Part shown: positions 17,801 to 26,032 of the stretch, piece by piece
Position numbering within the stretch: the first letter of the stretch is position 1
How the letters are laid out: every line of letters starts with the position of its first letter
From: VAZQ01 sp045811525
GTDB taxonomy: Bacteria; Pseudomonadota; Alphaproteobacteria; Rhizobiales; Xanthobacteraceae
Assembly (NCBI GenBank): GCA_045811525.1
Contig: JBJMTV010000004.1
Location: 186,001-250,000 of the forward strand
Direction of reading: 5' to 3'
DNA: 64,000 nucleotides
Position numbers and translations under genes: made by a program
The notes under the pieces: generated by a model
The model's database searches: none
Told to the model about the DNA's origin: nothing
What the model saw: only the letters and a program-made list of their open reading frames with translations

Positions 17801-18073
17801 ATGGCCAAAGAGGAGCTGCTGCAGTTCGAGGGGCTGGTCACCGAAATTCTTCCCGACGCCCGCTATCGTGTTCGGCTCGATGCCGGTCAGGAGGTGGTGG
17901 CCTACACGGCAGGTCGCATGAAGAAGAACCGGATCAAGACGCTGGCCGGGGATCGCGTCACTGTCGAGATGTCACCTTACGATCTTGAAAAAGGCCGGCT
18001 GATCTTTCGCCACAAGGATGAGCGCGCCGGGGCGGCCCGACCGGCGCCGCGCAGAACATTCGTGCGGCGGTAA
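17801..18073 (+). CDS. infA: Translation initiation factor IF-1 paralogue with C-terminal extension
   Basis: The 90-residue protein is an S1-like OB fold of the IF-1 family: MAKEELLQFEGLVTEILPDA, RVRLDAGQEVVAYTAGRMKKNRI and AGDRVTVEMSPYDLEKGRL. IF-1 is normally 72 residues; here there is a basic tail of about 18 residues (PAPRRTFVRR). IF-1 binds the ribosomal A site during initiation and family members can act as RNA chaperones. It starts 2 bp after the helicase stop. Whether this is the genome's only infA or an accessory copy cannot be told from the window, but the extended tail and the helicase linkage suggest an accessory, stress-linked copy. Confidence 0.9.
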   Translation: MAKEELLQFEGLVTEILPDARYRVRLDAGQEVVAYTAGRMKKNRIKTLAGDRVTVEMSPYDLEKGRLIFRHKDERAGAARPAPRRTFVRR

Positions 18074-18104
18074 TTTCAATCCTGAGCGCAACAAGGAACA
18101 GAGA

Positions 18105-18329
18105 ATGCGCATCTACATCTTCAAGTCCGAGTCCCGCAAGGAGCTCCGCGCGTTCGCAGGTGAGCCAGCAGGTGCAAAGCTGCCGCAGCAGCACGGGCCC
18201 TGGACTGTCACCGGCGTAGTCAGGTCAGAAGCCGATCCTCCCCACAGGTTTTCCCGGGTGGCAATTGAACGGGCCATCGACGAAGCCGGCTTTCAACTCT
18301 GGCGCATGAGCGCCAAGGCCAAGGTCTGA
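18105..18329 (+). CDS. Small hypothetical protein (74 aa)
   Basis: A 74-residue protein starts MRIYIFKSESRKELRAFAGE, continues LPQQHGPWTVTGVVRSEAD and ends in a helix ERAIDEAGFQLWRMSAKAKV. AAGGA lies eight bases before ATG 18105. The pattern is a recurrent rhizobial hypothetical. It follows the IF-1 gene by 31 bp on the same strand and so may be the third member of the helicase operon. No function can be assigned. Confidence 0.75.
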   Translation: MRIYIFKSESRKELRAFAGEPAGAKLPQQHGPWTVTGVVRSEADPPHRFSRVAIERAIDEAGFQLWRMSAKAKV

Positions 18330-18337
18330 TCAGCTCA

Positions 18338-18540
18338 TAACATCTCGTGAGGGGTGTCTGCTGAAGCGGGGCGGGTGCCGCCCCTACAAGTCTCCCGATT
18401 TGTACGTTGCGTCTGCAGAGACGTGCCAAACCGCTTTGCGCCGCAGCGGGCAAGGCGGGCCTGAGCAGATGCAGCTGTAGGTTATCAGGTTGCGCACGGA
18501 ACAGCAGTTCATGTAGGGGCGGGTTTCAAACCCGCCGTAG
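18338..18540 (+). repeat. Compound palindromic repeat, family B, copy with internal divergence
   Basis: Reading forward it contains CTCGTGAGGGGTGTCTGCTG, a palindrome GGGGCGGGTGCCGCCCC near 18370, the core CAAGTCTCCCGATTTGTACG, CGTCTGCAGAGACGTGCC, then after about 55 unrelated bases the motif GTTGCGCACGGAACAGCAGT and the palindrome GGCGGGTTTCAAACCCGCC near 18520. Order and orientation match the element at 12107-12251 read on its minus strand, except for the extra spacer. Confidence 0.78.
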
Positions 18541-18612
18541 CCGGTGCGAATTTCATCACCACCTGCACACACGCTTACATCACGAACAATCCTGCGCGGT
18601 GGGCGGATGGCC

Positions 18613-18691
18613 CAGAGAACACGTCGCGAGGGGTGTCTGCTGAAGCGGGGCGGGTTTGAAACGCGCCCCTACAAGTCTCCCGATTTGTACG
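18613..18691 (+). repeat. Family B repeat, 5' half copy
   Basis: It contains CAGAGAACACGTCGCGAGGG, GTGTCTGCTG, GGGGCGGGTTTGAAACGCG, CCCCTACAAGTCTCCCGATT and TGTAC, i.e. the left half of the family B unit, in tandem with the preceding copy. It ends 11 bp before the stop codon of the enoyl-CoA hydratase gene on the minus strand, so it may form the end of that transcript. Confidence 0.75.
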
Positions 18692-18702
18692 CGGCGCCGC
18701 GC

Positions 18703-19494
18703 TCAGCGGCCGGTGAATGTGGGTTTTCGCTTTTCGAGGAATGCGTTCATGCCTTCCTTTTGGTCGTCACTTCCAAACAAGGTGACGAATGCTTTGCGTT
18801 CGAGCGCGAGCGCCGTCTCCAGAGGAACATCTTGTCCGAGCTGCATGACCTCTTTGATGGCGCGCACGGCAAGCGGCGGCATGGTCGCCACGGTCGCGGC
18901 CAGCTCAAGGGCCCGCGACAGCGCACGACCGTCGTCGACGACTTCGGACAGGAAACCCATTGCAAGTGCGTCAGCCGCGCTCACCATCTCGCCAGTCAGG
19001 ATCATCTTCATGGCTTGATATTTGCCGATGGTCCGCAGGAGCCGCTGGGTGCCGCCCGCGCCGGGCATGATGCCCACCCGAATTTCGGGTTGCCCGAGTT
19101 TCGTGCTGCGGCCGGCGATGATCATGTCGCATGATAGCGCAAGCTCGCACCCGCCGCCGAGCGCGTAGCCCTCGATGGCGGCGATGAGCGGCTTCGTGCA
19201 TCGGCGCACAACGTTGAACACATGGTCTGTCGCGAGCGACACATGATCGCCCGGAGTCATGTTGGCCATTTCCGCGAGGTCGGTGCCGGCGACGAAATAG
19301 CCGCCAGCCCCGGTCAGCACGATCACGCGGACACTGGGATCGGCGCCAAGGGCGGCCACCTCGTCGGCTATCCGCGACTTTACCTGCAGATTGAGTGCAT
19401 TGCGTCGCTGCGGCCGATCGATGGTGAGGACGGCGACGCCGTTTTCCTCACGTCGGCAATGCACCACGCGCTCTGCCGATTCCTCTGCGGTCAT
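18703..19494 (-). CDS. Enoyl-CoA hydratase/isomerase family protein
   Basis: The 263-residue crotonase-fold enzyme hydrates 2-enoyl-CoA thioesters in the cytoplasm. Visible motifs: RPQRRNALN at the substrate site, IEGYALGGGCELALSCD (oxyanion loop and first catalytic Glu) and GQPEIRVGIMPGAGGTQRL (second catalytic Glu). Both glutamates used by true hydratases are present, so hydratase activity is likely. The C-terminus has the FVTLFGSDDQKEGMNAFLEKR helix typical of the family, length normal. It lies 25 bp downstream of the 3-hydroxyacyl-CoA dehydrogenase, giving the two successive steps of beta-oxidation, and closes the minus-strand operon at a family B repeat. Confidence 0.93.
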   Translation of the reverse strand: MTAEESAERVVHCRREENGVAVLTIDRPQRRNALNLQVKSRIADEVAALGADPSVRVIVLTGAGGYFVAGTDLAEMANMTPGDHVSLATDHVFNVVRRCTKPLIAAIEGYALGGGCELALSCDMIIAGRSTKLGQPEIRVGIMPGAGGTQRLLRTIGKYQAMKMILTGEMVSAADALAMGFLSEVVDDGRALSRALELAATVATMPPLAVRAIKEVMQLGQDVPLETALALERKAFVTLFGSDDQKEGMNAFLEKRKPTFTGR

Positions 19495-19519
19495 CGCGAC
19501 GCTCGCTGGATGCTCGTGG

Positions 19520-21064
19520 TCATAGCCGCTCTTCGGTCGGGTCGTGAAAAGGCGCCCCGGTCAATGCGCGCCGACGCAGCAGGGGCGAACTGCGGTAACG
19601 GTCCTCACCGTAGACGCGCGCCATGGCGTCGATCACCGCCGCAATGCGGGCCGCGCCAACAGCATCGGCCCAGGCCAATGGTCCGCGCGGGTAGTTGACC
19701 CCTTTCAGCATTGAGAGGTCGATATCGCTGACGCTCGCGACGCCTTGCTGCACCAGGTCGGCAGCCTCATTCGCGAGCATGGCCACGGTGCGCATCACCA
19801 CCAGCCCCGGCGCGTCGTCGACGACGGAGACCGTCTTGCCGAGTGCCTGGAAAAAGCCAGCCGCCTGACTAAGCGCTGCATCGCTCGTCTGGTCGGCACG
19901 GGCGATTGCCATACGGCTCGCCGTCGCATAATCGAGAGCAAGGTCGAACACGATGCTCTCTGAGCTGCTCGCAGCCGCGCGCTCGGTGGCCGTCCTGCCA
20001 TCGGTGAGCGCGAGCACGCATGCATCCAAGCGGATCAGTCCGGGCCCGTCGCGCAAGCTCACGGCAATACCAGCGTCTCGCGCCAACCCAGCCAAGGCTG
20101 CGGCAGGCCCAAGCTCCCCTTCGATGATGATGTGGCTGGGCTTGGGACCCCTGGGACAGTCATCCGGCGTGATTTGCGCTGCATCTTGCCGGTAGTCATA
20201 GAAGCCGCGGCCGGTCTTGCGCCCAAGCAGGCCAGCCTCGACCAGCTCCTGTTGCACCAAAGAGGGTCTATAGCGCGGATCCTGTCCCATCGCCTCATAG
20301 ACCGACCGGGTGACGGCGAAATTCACGTCGTGTCCGATCAGGTCCATGAGAGCGAACGGGCCCATCCGGAAGCCGCCGGTCTCACGCATGATGAAATCAA
20401 TCGTCGCCGGCGACGCGGCGCGTTCAGCGATGAGGCGCAGCGCCTCCCCGTAGAAAGGTCGCGCCACGCGGTTGACGATAAAGCCCGGCGAGGAGGCGCA
20501 ATGAACCGGTGTTTTGCCCCAGCTCTTGGCCGTCGCAAAGATCGTCTCGGCCACTGAGCGATCTGTCAGCCGACCACTCACCACCTCCACCAGCGGGAGA
20601 ATTGGCGCAGGATTGAAAAAGTGCATTCCCACGAGGCGCTCTGGTCGTCGCAGCCGAGAGGACAGCGAAGTCACCGACAGTGAGGATGTGTTGCTCGCGA
20701 GCATGGTTTCCGGCCCGGTCAGCTCCTCGACCTTTCTGAGCGCCTCCACTTTGATGTCCAGGTTTTCGACAATGGCCTCGATGATCAGACCCGCCCCGGC
20801 AAGCCCATGCAGGCTGTCGACGGGGCGCATGAGGAAAAGGCGGCGCTCGCATTCTTCGGTGGTCAGCCTGCCGCGGGCGACGAGGCGCTCGAGCTCGCCG
20901 CGTTGCCGGTCATGGCCCGACTTTGCTACGCCGGCGTTGCCATCGTACATGAAAACCGGGTGCCCCGCGGCCGCTGCCACGAGCGCGATCCCGCTTCCCA
21001 TGGTGCCGGCGCCGAGGATACCCACGGCTGCCTCGCGTGGTAGCGGGCGAGCTGGTGTGTCCAT
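19520..21064 (-). CDS. 3-hydroxyacyl-CoA dehydrogenase (PaaH-like, two C-terminal domains)
   Basis: The 514-residue enzyme oxidises 3-hydroxyacyl-CoA with NAD+. It has a Rossmann GILGAGTMGSGIAL motif at ~14-27, the ASNTSSLSVTSL segment, the catalytic-His motif GMHFFNPAPILPLVEVV and two tandem C-terminal dehydrogenase domains (VNRVARPFYGEALRL, and a second one ending NYPRGPLAWADAVG), the architecture of PaaH of phenylacetate catabolism rather than short-chain FadB-type homologues. Upstream by 34 bp is the alpha/beta hydrolase, downstream by 25 bp the enoyl-CoA hydratase; together they look like one operon. No other paa genes are here, so the pathway could be another aromatic or dicarboxylate route. 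Confidence 0.92.
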   Translation of the reverse strand: MDTPARPLPREAAVGILGAGTMGSGIALVAAAAGHPVFMYDGNAGVAKSGHDRQRGELERLVARGRLTTEECERRLFLMRPVDSLHGLAGAGLIIEAIVENLDIKVEALRKVEELTGPETMLASNTSSLSVTSLSSRLRRPERLVGMHFFNPAPILPLVEVVSGRLTDRSVAETIFATAKSWGKTPVHCASSPGFIVNRVARPFYGEALRLIAERAASPATIDFIMRETGGFRMGPFALMDLIGHDVNFAVTRSVYEAMGQDPRYRPSLVQQELVEAGLLGRKTGRGFYDYRQDAAQITPDDCPRGPKPSHIIIEGELGPAAALAGLARDAGIAVSLRDGPGLIRLDACVLALTDGRTATERAAASSSESIVFDLALDYATASRMAIARADQTSDAALSQAAGFFQALGKTVSVVDDAPGLVVMRTVAMLANEAADLVQQGVASVSDIDLSMLKGVNYPRGPLAWADAVGAARIAAVIDAMARVYGEDRYRSSPLLRRRALTGAPFHDPTEERL

Positions 21065-21098
21065 GGCCTATTTCATCTTGCTCGATCGTCACGGCGCT

Positions 21099-21950
21099 CT
21101 ATCGGGGCAAGCCGTTGATCCAGGTCGTCACGGCTGTCACCACAGCCTTCGGCTGTTCCGGGATGAGTGCATGGCTCGCATTGGGGATCACGATGGTCGT
21201 GACGCGGTCCCCGAACTCGTCTTTCAGCTCTTTGCGCTTCGATTCAGGCTTGAACGGGTCGTGCGCGGCTTGCAGGTCGAGCAACGGTGCTGTGCCGCCC
21301 GGCCACCACTCATCCTGGCGCACAGCGGCGGCTGCCGCACGCTGGTGTTCGCGGATCTCTGGATGCCAACCGTGCAGCCAGACAGTTGGATCGTTGCCTG
21401 GAGCAAAGAACGCGAAGCGCAGGGCAGCCAATCGCTCCTCGTCTGACAGGGCAAGATTTCCCGCTGTCGTCACTGCAGTGCTCAGCTCGGGCGGGTATTG
21501 CTTGGCCGCGGCCGCGGCGATGACGACACCGCGCACGAGAAGCGGGTAGTCGGTCGCGGTCATACGCGCAACCCAATTTCCGTAGGCGTGTCCAACAATC
21601 ACTGCGCGGCTTGCGCCATGCGCCTTCACCACCTCGGCGATGTCGCGGGCGAGGTCATGCAGGGTGATGTCCCTCGTCGCCTTGGAGCTGCGCCCGATCC
21701 CGCGCGGCTTCGGCCGTAGAACGCGAAATCCGGCAGCGGTCAGCCCCTCCGCAAGGCTGTCGTAATCATCGGAATCGCGGGCCAGCGAAGGCAGCAGCAC
21801 GACAGCCGGGCCTTGTCCTTCGACAATGACCTCAATCTGCACGTCCCCATACTGAACGAGCTCGGCGCGCCGGTCGGAGCTCGCCGCGGCGCCAGCAAGC
21901 CCGCCGACGAGCAGCATGCTCAGGCATGAGAGTGCCCAGAACGAGCTCAT
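21099..21950 (-). CDS. Exported alpha/beta-hydrolase-fold protein lacking the nucleophile serine
   Basis: The 283-residue protein has a signal peptide (MSSFWALSCLSMLLVGGLAGA) and an alpha/beta-hydrolase body: VVLLPSLARDSDDYDSL, the elbow motif VIVGHAYGNWVAR, and a C-terminal histidine in IPNASHALIPEQP. At the nucleophile elbow (GxSxG) the residue is alanine (GHAYG), so classic serine hydrolysis is not possible by this residue. Other family members with GHAFGN exist, so this is a subfamily trait, not sequencing error. ATG 21950 is chosen since it begins the signal peptide; the frame is open to 22124. It is first in the minus-strand operon with the CoA enzymes, divergent from the CoA-transferase fusion. 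Confidence 0.82.
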   Translation of the reverse strand: MSSFWALSCLSMLLVGGLAGAAASSDRRAELVQYGDVQIEVIVEGQGPAVVLLPSLARDSDDYDSLAEGLTAAGFRVLRPKPRGIGRSSKATRDITLHDLARDIAEVVKAHGASRAVIVGHAYGNWVARMTATDYPLLVRGVVIAAAAAKQYPPELSTAVTTAGNLALSDEERLAALRFAFFAPGNDPTVWLHGWHPEIREHQRAAAAAVRQDEWWPGGTAPLLDLQAAHDPFKPESKRKELKDEFGDRVTTIVIPNASHALIPEQPKAVVTAVTTWINGLPR

Positions 21951-22138
21951 CGACCGCTGCTCGCATTGTATGGCGTAAAGCTCAACAAGATGACCTATGC
22001 TCCTATTTGGCGCGCGCCGCACAGCCCTTTTGCTCTCTGCAAACGTTCGGCCGCAACTTTGAGGGTGCATTGTCGCCTCGCCCGTGGTGAACGCAAGCGC
22101 TGTTAAAGGATCAGGCGAGCGCACGCATGGAGGAGTGA

Positions 22139-23962
22139 ATGGCGGGTCCCCTCTCGCATGTTCGTGTGCTCGACCTCAGCCGCATAATGGCAGCACCATG
22201 GGCCACTCAGCTTCTGGCCGATCTCGGCGCAGACGTGATCAAGGTCGAGCGGCCCGGCGTTGGCGACGATACGCGCAGCTGGGGGCCACCGTTTCTCAAG
22301 GATGCTGCTGGCAATTCGACCCAGGAGGCTGGTTATTATCTAGCGGTCAATCGCGGCAAACGCTCAATTGCGCTCGAGCTCGATCAGCCGCAAGGCCAAG
22401 CCGTGGTGCGCGCGCTCGCGGCACGTTCGGATATCGTGCTGGAGAACTTCAAGGTCGGCACGCTCAGGCGTTTTGGGCTCGACTACCAAAGCCTCAAAGC
22501 TCTCAATCCGCAGATCATCTATTGCTCGGTGACCGGGTTCGGGCAGAGCGGGCCAAAGCGCGAGGCACCCGCCTATGACTTCATGATCCAGGCCATGGGT
22601 GGATTGATGAGCATCACCGGCGAGCGTGATGACATGCCCGGCGGCGGACCGCAGAAGGTCGGCGTCCCCATCGTCGATCTCATGACCGGCATGTATGCGG
22701 CAGTGGGTGTTCTGGCTGCTCTCGTTCGCCGCAATGAGACCGGCCAAGGCGAGTACATCGATCTTGCGATGCTCGATGTCCAGGCAGCATTTCTTGCCAA
22801 CCAGGGCATGAACTGGCTGCTCTCAGGCAACGTGCCCCGACGCGGCGGTAATCGTCATCCGAACATACAGCCGCAGGACGTGTTTCCCTGCGCGGATGGT
22901 TTCATCGCCTTGGCTGTCGGCAATGATGCGCAGTTTGCGCGTCTCGTCGAAATTTTGGCGCATCGCGAATGGGCGAGCGATGAGCGCTTTGCCAGTAATC
23001 CTGCCCGCGTTCGCAATCACCCTCAGCTCGATCCTCTGCTGCGCGCCGAGTTTGCGCGCCGGCAACGCGCAGATGTCATCGCTGCGCTCGATGCTGCGGG
23101 CGTGCCCTGCTCGGCGCTCAACACTGTGCCGGAGGTCTTTGCCGAGCCGCAGGTCCAGCATCGCAGGATGCTGCGCACGCTTGCGCACCCCACCGCCGGT
23201 GAGGTGCCGCAGATTGTTTGTCCGTTGAATTTCGCGATCGAGCAACTTGCGTTCGATCGCGCACCGCCGCTTCTCGGCCAACATACCGAGCAGGTTCTGC
23301 GCGAGCTCGGCCTGGAGCCGGGTAAATCGGCCGGCGCAGGCAGCGCAAGTCCGCGTCTCCCGCTTCCGTCCGTCGACGAAATGACCCCCGAGCAGCGCGA
23401 GGTGCACGATGCCATCGTCACGGGTGTGCGCGGCCGCATGGTCGGCCCATTGCGCGCAGTCATCCACAGCCCTGAGCTCGCGCGACGGTGGTCCACTCTC
23501 GGCGAATATCTGCGGTTCTCGACGTGCCTGCCGAAGAAGTTGAGCGAGCTCGCCATCCTCGTCACCGGGCGCCGCTGGAACAGTCAGGTCGAGTTTCTCA
23601 TTCATGCGGACGCGGCGAAAGCTGCTGGGCTCGACCCTGCTTGCATTGAGGCCATTCGCACGGGCAAGCCGCCCGCCTTTCGTGACCCGAGCGAAGCCGA
23701 GGTTTACGAATTCGCCCGCCAGCTCCAGCAGACTGGCGCCGTCGATGCCTCGCTGCACGCCGCAGTGACCGAGCGCTGGGGCGCCCGAGGCGTGGTCGAG
23801 CTCACCGGCCTCATCGGGTATTACACGATGGTTTCAATGACGCTGAATGCCCACGAAATCCCCGTGCCCGCTGGTGACGAGCCGCCGTTGGCGCCCGTCA
23901 ATGGCTCTGGGCTTACCTCGCTGCCGCAATCCCGGCTGGTCACGGCGGACGCGCGCGCGTGA
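22139..23962 (+). CDS. Class III CoA-transferase (CaiB/BaiF) fused to a carboxymuconolactone decarboxylase-like domain
   Basis: This 607-residue protein has two parts. Residues 1 to ~400 are a complete family III CoA-transferase: VRVLDLSRIMAAPWATQLLADLG, DVIKVERPGVGDDTR, the YYLAVNRGKRSIALEL motif, the aspartate-containing YIDLAMLDVQAA region and a C-terminal HPTAGEVPQIVCPL. Such enzymes move CoA between carboxylic acids. Residues ~410 to 590 match the CMD/AhpD-like helical fold: EMTPEQREVHDAIV, RWSTLGEYLRFSTCLPKKLSELAILV, FLIHADAAKAAGLDPACIEAI and WGARGVVELTGLIGYYTMV. The AhpD CxxC pair is not present. AGGAG precedes ATG 22139. Divergent from the enoyl-CoA hydratase operon, it likely supplies acyl-CoA substrates to it (inference). 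Confidence 0.9.
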   Translation: MAGPLSHVRVLDLSRIMAAPWATQLLADLGADVIKVERPGVGDDTRSWGPPFLKDAAGNSTQEAGYYLAVNRGKRSIALELDQPQGQAVVRALAARSDIVLENFKVGTLRRFGLDYQSLKALNPQIIYCSVTGFGQSGPKREAPAYDFMIQAMGGLMSITGERDDMPGGGPQKVGVPIVDLMTGMYAAVGVLAALVRRNETGQGEYIDLAMLDVQAAFLANQGMNWLLSGNVPRRGGNRHPNIQPQDVFPCADGFIALAVGNDAQFARLVEILAHREWASDERFASNPARVRNHPQLDPLLRAEFARRQRADVIAALDAAGVPCSALNTVPEVFAEPQVQHRRMLRTLAHPTAGEVPQIVCPLNFAIEQLAFDRAPPLLGQHTEQVLRELGLEPGKSAGAGSASPRLPLPSVDEMTPEQREVHDAIVTGVRGRMVGPLRAVIHSPELARRWSTLGEYLRFSTCLPKKLSELAILVTGRRWNSQVEFLIHADAAKAAGLDPACIEAIRTGKPPAFRDPSEAEVYEFARQLQQTGAVDASLHAAVTERWGARGVVELTGLIGYYTMVSMTLNAHEIPVPAGDEPPLAPVNGSGLTSLPQSRLVTADARA

Positions 23963-24491
23963 CGCCCGTTCATCCGCTCAACTAAGAGCCTCTTCGATCG
24001 CCCGGCTTGCTGAACTGAGGGAGCGGGTGGCCCAGCACGTCAGTTGGAGGCGATCTGTCCTGCTCGCGCTTGAGGCGCGCAGACGCCTATCGCCAGGATC
24101 GCAGCTGGCGTGAGCGGCGGTCATCCCAAGAGATCTGAGCGTGGTCTTGGCTTTGCGCCGCGCGCGGTTGGCTGTTCCGTGCTGCCGGATCGAATGGAAC
24201 TACGCTTCCGTGAGACTGAATGCTGGACAGCGGCCGGCCATTGCCCCTCGGTGCTGCCTCAGCAGCCGTCACTTGCTCCCACCAACCTGCCGAATACTTC
24301 GGTGTCATGCGCTTCCCCGTCATCGCACTACTGAATGACGCTATGTGACGCGTCATTATGGCAGGAACATGCAACGAAAGGGATGTCGCTTGGAACCTGC
24401 GCCGGTAATCTAACGGGGCGTGTCGCAATAACTCGCGACGTCATGCAAAACGCAACGCGCTCGTTGGACGTGCTCCACCTCTTCGGCTGCG
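23963..24491. other. Intergenic region without recognisable genes
   Basis: About 530 bp between the converging CoA-transferase fusion and the Bug receptor gene. Short frames on both strands show no ribosome-binding site or family resemblance. No strong terminator hairpin, tRNA or repeat of the A/B/C families was seen. It may contain decayed coding sequence. Confidence 0.5.
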
Positions 24492-25475
24492 TCAATCGCC
24501 GGTTATGTTTGCCGCACGAATGACGCTGCTCCACTTCGCGGTTTCGCTGGCGATCAGCTTCACGAATTCGGCCGTGCCGGCCTTATCAACAACAAAGCTG
24601 CGAGCTTGCAGGGCCTGCTTCAGCTCGGGCTGACCAAGAATTTCCGAAACGTCGGCATTGATCCGGTCGCGGATGTCCTTGGGCGTTCCGGCAGGGGCGA
24701 AGAGCGCAAATGCTCCTTGCGAGCTGTAGCCCGGCACGCCCGCCTCCTGCATGGTCGGGATATCCGGTACAAGCGGATTGCGCTGCACGGTTGAGACGGC
24801 AAGCGCCTTGAGCTTTCCTCCGCTGATGTGAGGGAGAATGTTCGACATGCCGTTGATGGTCATGTCGATCTCGCCGGCAAGCAGCGCGGTCGTGGTCTCG
24901 TTTGCGCCCTTGTAGGGGACATGCACGAGCTTCACTCCGGCAATGCCGGCAAAATATTCGGTGGCAAGACGCTGGATGGTGCCCGGACCCGTGGTGCCGT
25001 AGAGCAGGGTATCGGGCTTGGCTTTGGCGAGCGCGATCAGCTCTCGTACGTTGGACACCGGCACTTTCGCCGCAACTGCCAGCATGTGCGGTACCGAAAC
25101 CATCAGAATGATGGGTTCGAAATCGTTCATGGAGTAGGGAAGAGTTTTGTAAAGCAGCGGATTGAAGATGAAGGTCTGATCCGCCGCCAGCAGCAGCGTG
25201 TAGCCGTCGGGGTCGGACTTGGCGGCGGCAACAGTGCCGATCAGAGTGTTGCCGCCCGGCCGATTGTCTATGACGACGCTCTGGCCCCACTTCTCCGAGA
25301 GCTTCTGCCCCACCATACGAACCAGAACATCCGGCGCGCCACCCGCCGAGAATGGCACGATCACGCGTACCGGCCGCGTCGGATAGTCTGCTGCCGCCAC
25401 CACCTGCGGCAGCAAGGAGACCGCCAGCACGCACGCAACCAACACGCACGCAAGAAGACGGATGATACGGCACAT
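24492..25475 (-). CDS. Bug/TctC-family tripartite-tricarboxylate receptor protein
   Basis: The 327-residue periplasmic protein has a signal peptide (LLACVLVACVLAVSLLPQVVAAA) and the Bug fold: YPTRPVRVIVPFSAGGAPD, SVVIDNRPGGNTLIG, DGYTLLLAADQTFIFNPLLY, VPYKGANETTTALLAGEID and a C-terminal KWSSVIRAAN motif. ATG 25475 is preceded by GAGGA at a good distance; an ATG at 25511 is in frame but lacks one. No TctAB genes accompany it. It is convergent with the CoA-transferase fusion. Ligand unknown. Confidence 0.92.
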   Translation of the reverse strand: MCRIIRLLACVLVACVLAVSLLPQVVAAADYPTRPVRVIVPFSAGGAPDVLVRMVGQKLSEKWGQSVVIDNRPGGNTLIGTVAAAKSDPDGYTLLLAADQTFIFNPLLYKTLPYSMNDFEPIILMVSVPHMLAVAAKVPVSNVRELIALAKAKPDTLLYGTTGPGTIQRLATEYFAGIAGVKLVHVPYKGANETTTALLAGEIDMTINGMSNILPHISGGKLKALAVSTVQRNPLVPDIPTMQEAGVPGYSSQGAFALFAPAGTPKDIRDRINADVSEILGQPELKQALQARSFVVDKAGTAEFVKLIASETAKWSSVIRAANITGD

Positions 25476-25590
25476 GCTCAGTCCTCTTTTTCGCTGGCTC
25501 TCATGGCTCAAGCGTGCAGGTCAGCGCAGCTGACACTCTGACCGATGCTCAAACCGCGACAACTGCGGTGAGGATCAGCACCCGCCCAAC

Positions 25591-25917
25591 TCAGGTGTCT
25601 ATTGAGCTTAGCGCCTTTCGGATCTCTTCTGACCGGGTCGGCCGCACCAGCCGCGCGGCTTCGCTGCCGTCCTTGAGAAAAATCAGCGTTGGCCAAAGCG
25701 TCACCCGGAACGAGCGTCCCAGAGGGCGGCCGCGTCCGTCAGCGATTTTGATGTGTCGAACACGGTCATGATCCGCCAGGGCCTGCTCGATCAGCGGCTG
25801 AGCGCGCCGGCAATGGCCGCACCAGGGGCTGCCGAATTCCAGGAGTGTGGCTCCAGAGAGCGTGTCAATGTCAGCCCGGGCTGGCTCCTCAGCGGAATAG
25901 TCGGGGCTGGCGCTCAT
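25591..25917 (-). CDS. Thioredoxin-family protein
   Basis: The 108-residue cytoplasmic protein has a thioredoxin fold with the redox pair WCGHC in GSPWCGHCRRAQPLIEQALA, then FRVTLWPTLIFLKDG where the cis-proline follows tryptophan. The active-site spacer GH is unlike the GP of TrxA and closer to PDI-like/thioredoxin-like sequences. It likely serves as a small disulfide reductase. It lies between a Bug gene and a DUF6481 gene on the same strand; no operon can be claimed since gaps are 115 bp. Confidence 0.88.
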   Translation of the reverse strand: MSASPDYSAEEPARADIDTLSGATLLEFGSPWCGHCRRAQPLIEQALADHDRVRHIKIADGRGRPLGRSFRVTLWPTLIFLKDGSEAARLVRPTRSEEIRKALSSIDT

Positions 25918-26032
25918 TCAGCTGATCCGCAGAAATGAATCTCTCGTTGAACAGAGCAGCGCAGGCAATTTCTTTGAGGGCCAGGTCGGAGATTGCATCA
26001 GGGCTGACGATGACGCTGTGTTCTCCAGCACC

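Noticed and set aside
20514..21446. A 310-codon plus-strand frame across the PaaH-like gene and the alpha/beta hydrolase gene
   Set aside because: Ser/Arg-rich shadow frame covering two well-supported minus-strand genes.
22823..23758. A 311-codon open frame antisense to the CoA-transferase fusion
   Set aside because: Shadow frame; both domains of the sense protein are recognisable across this interval.
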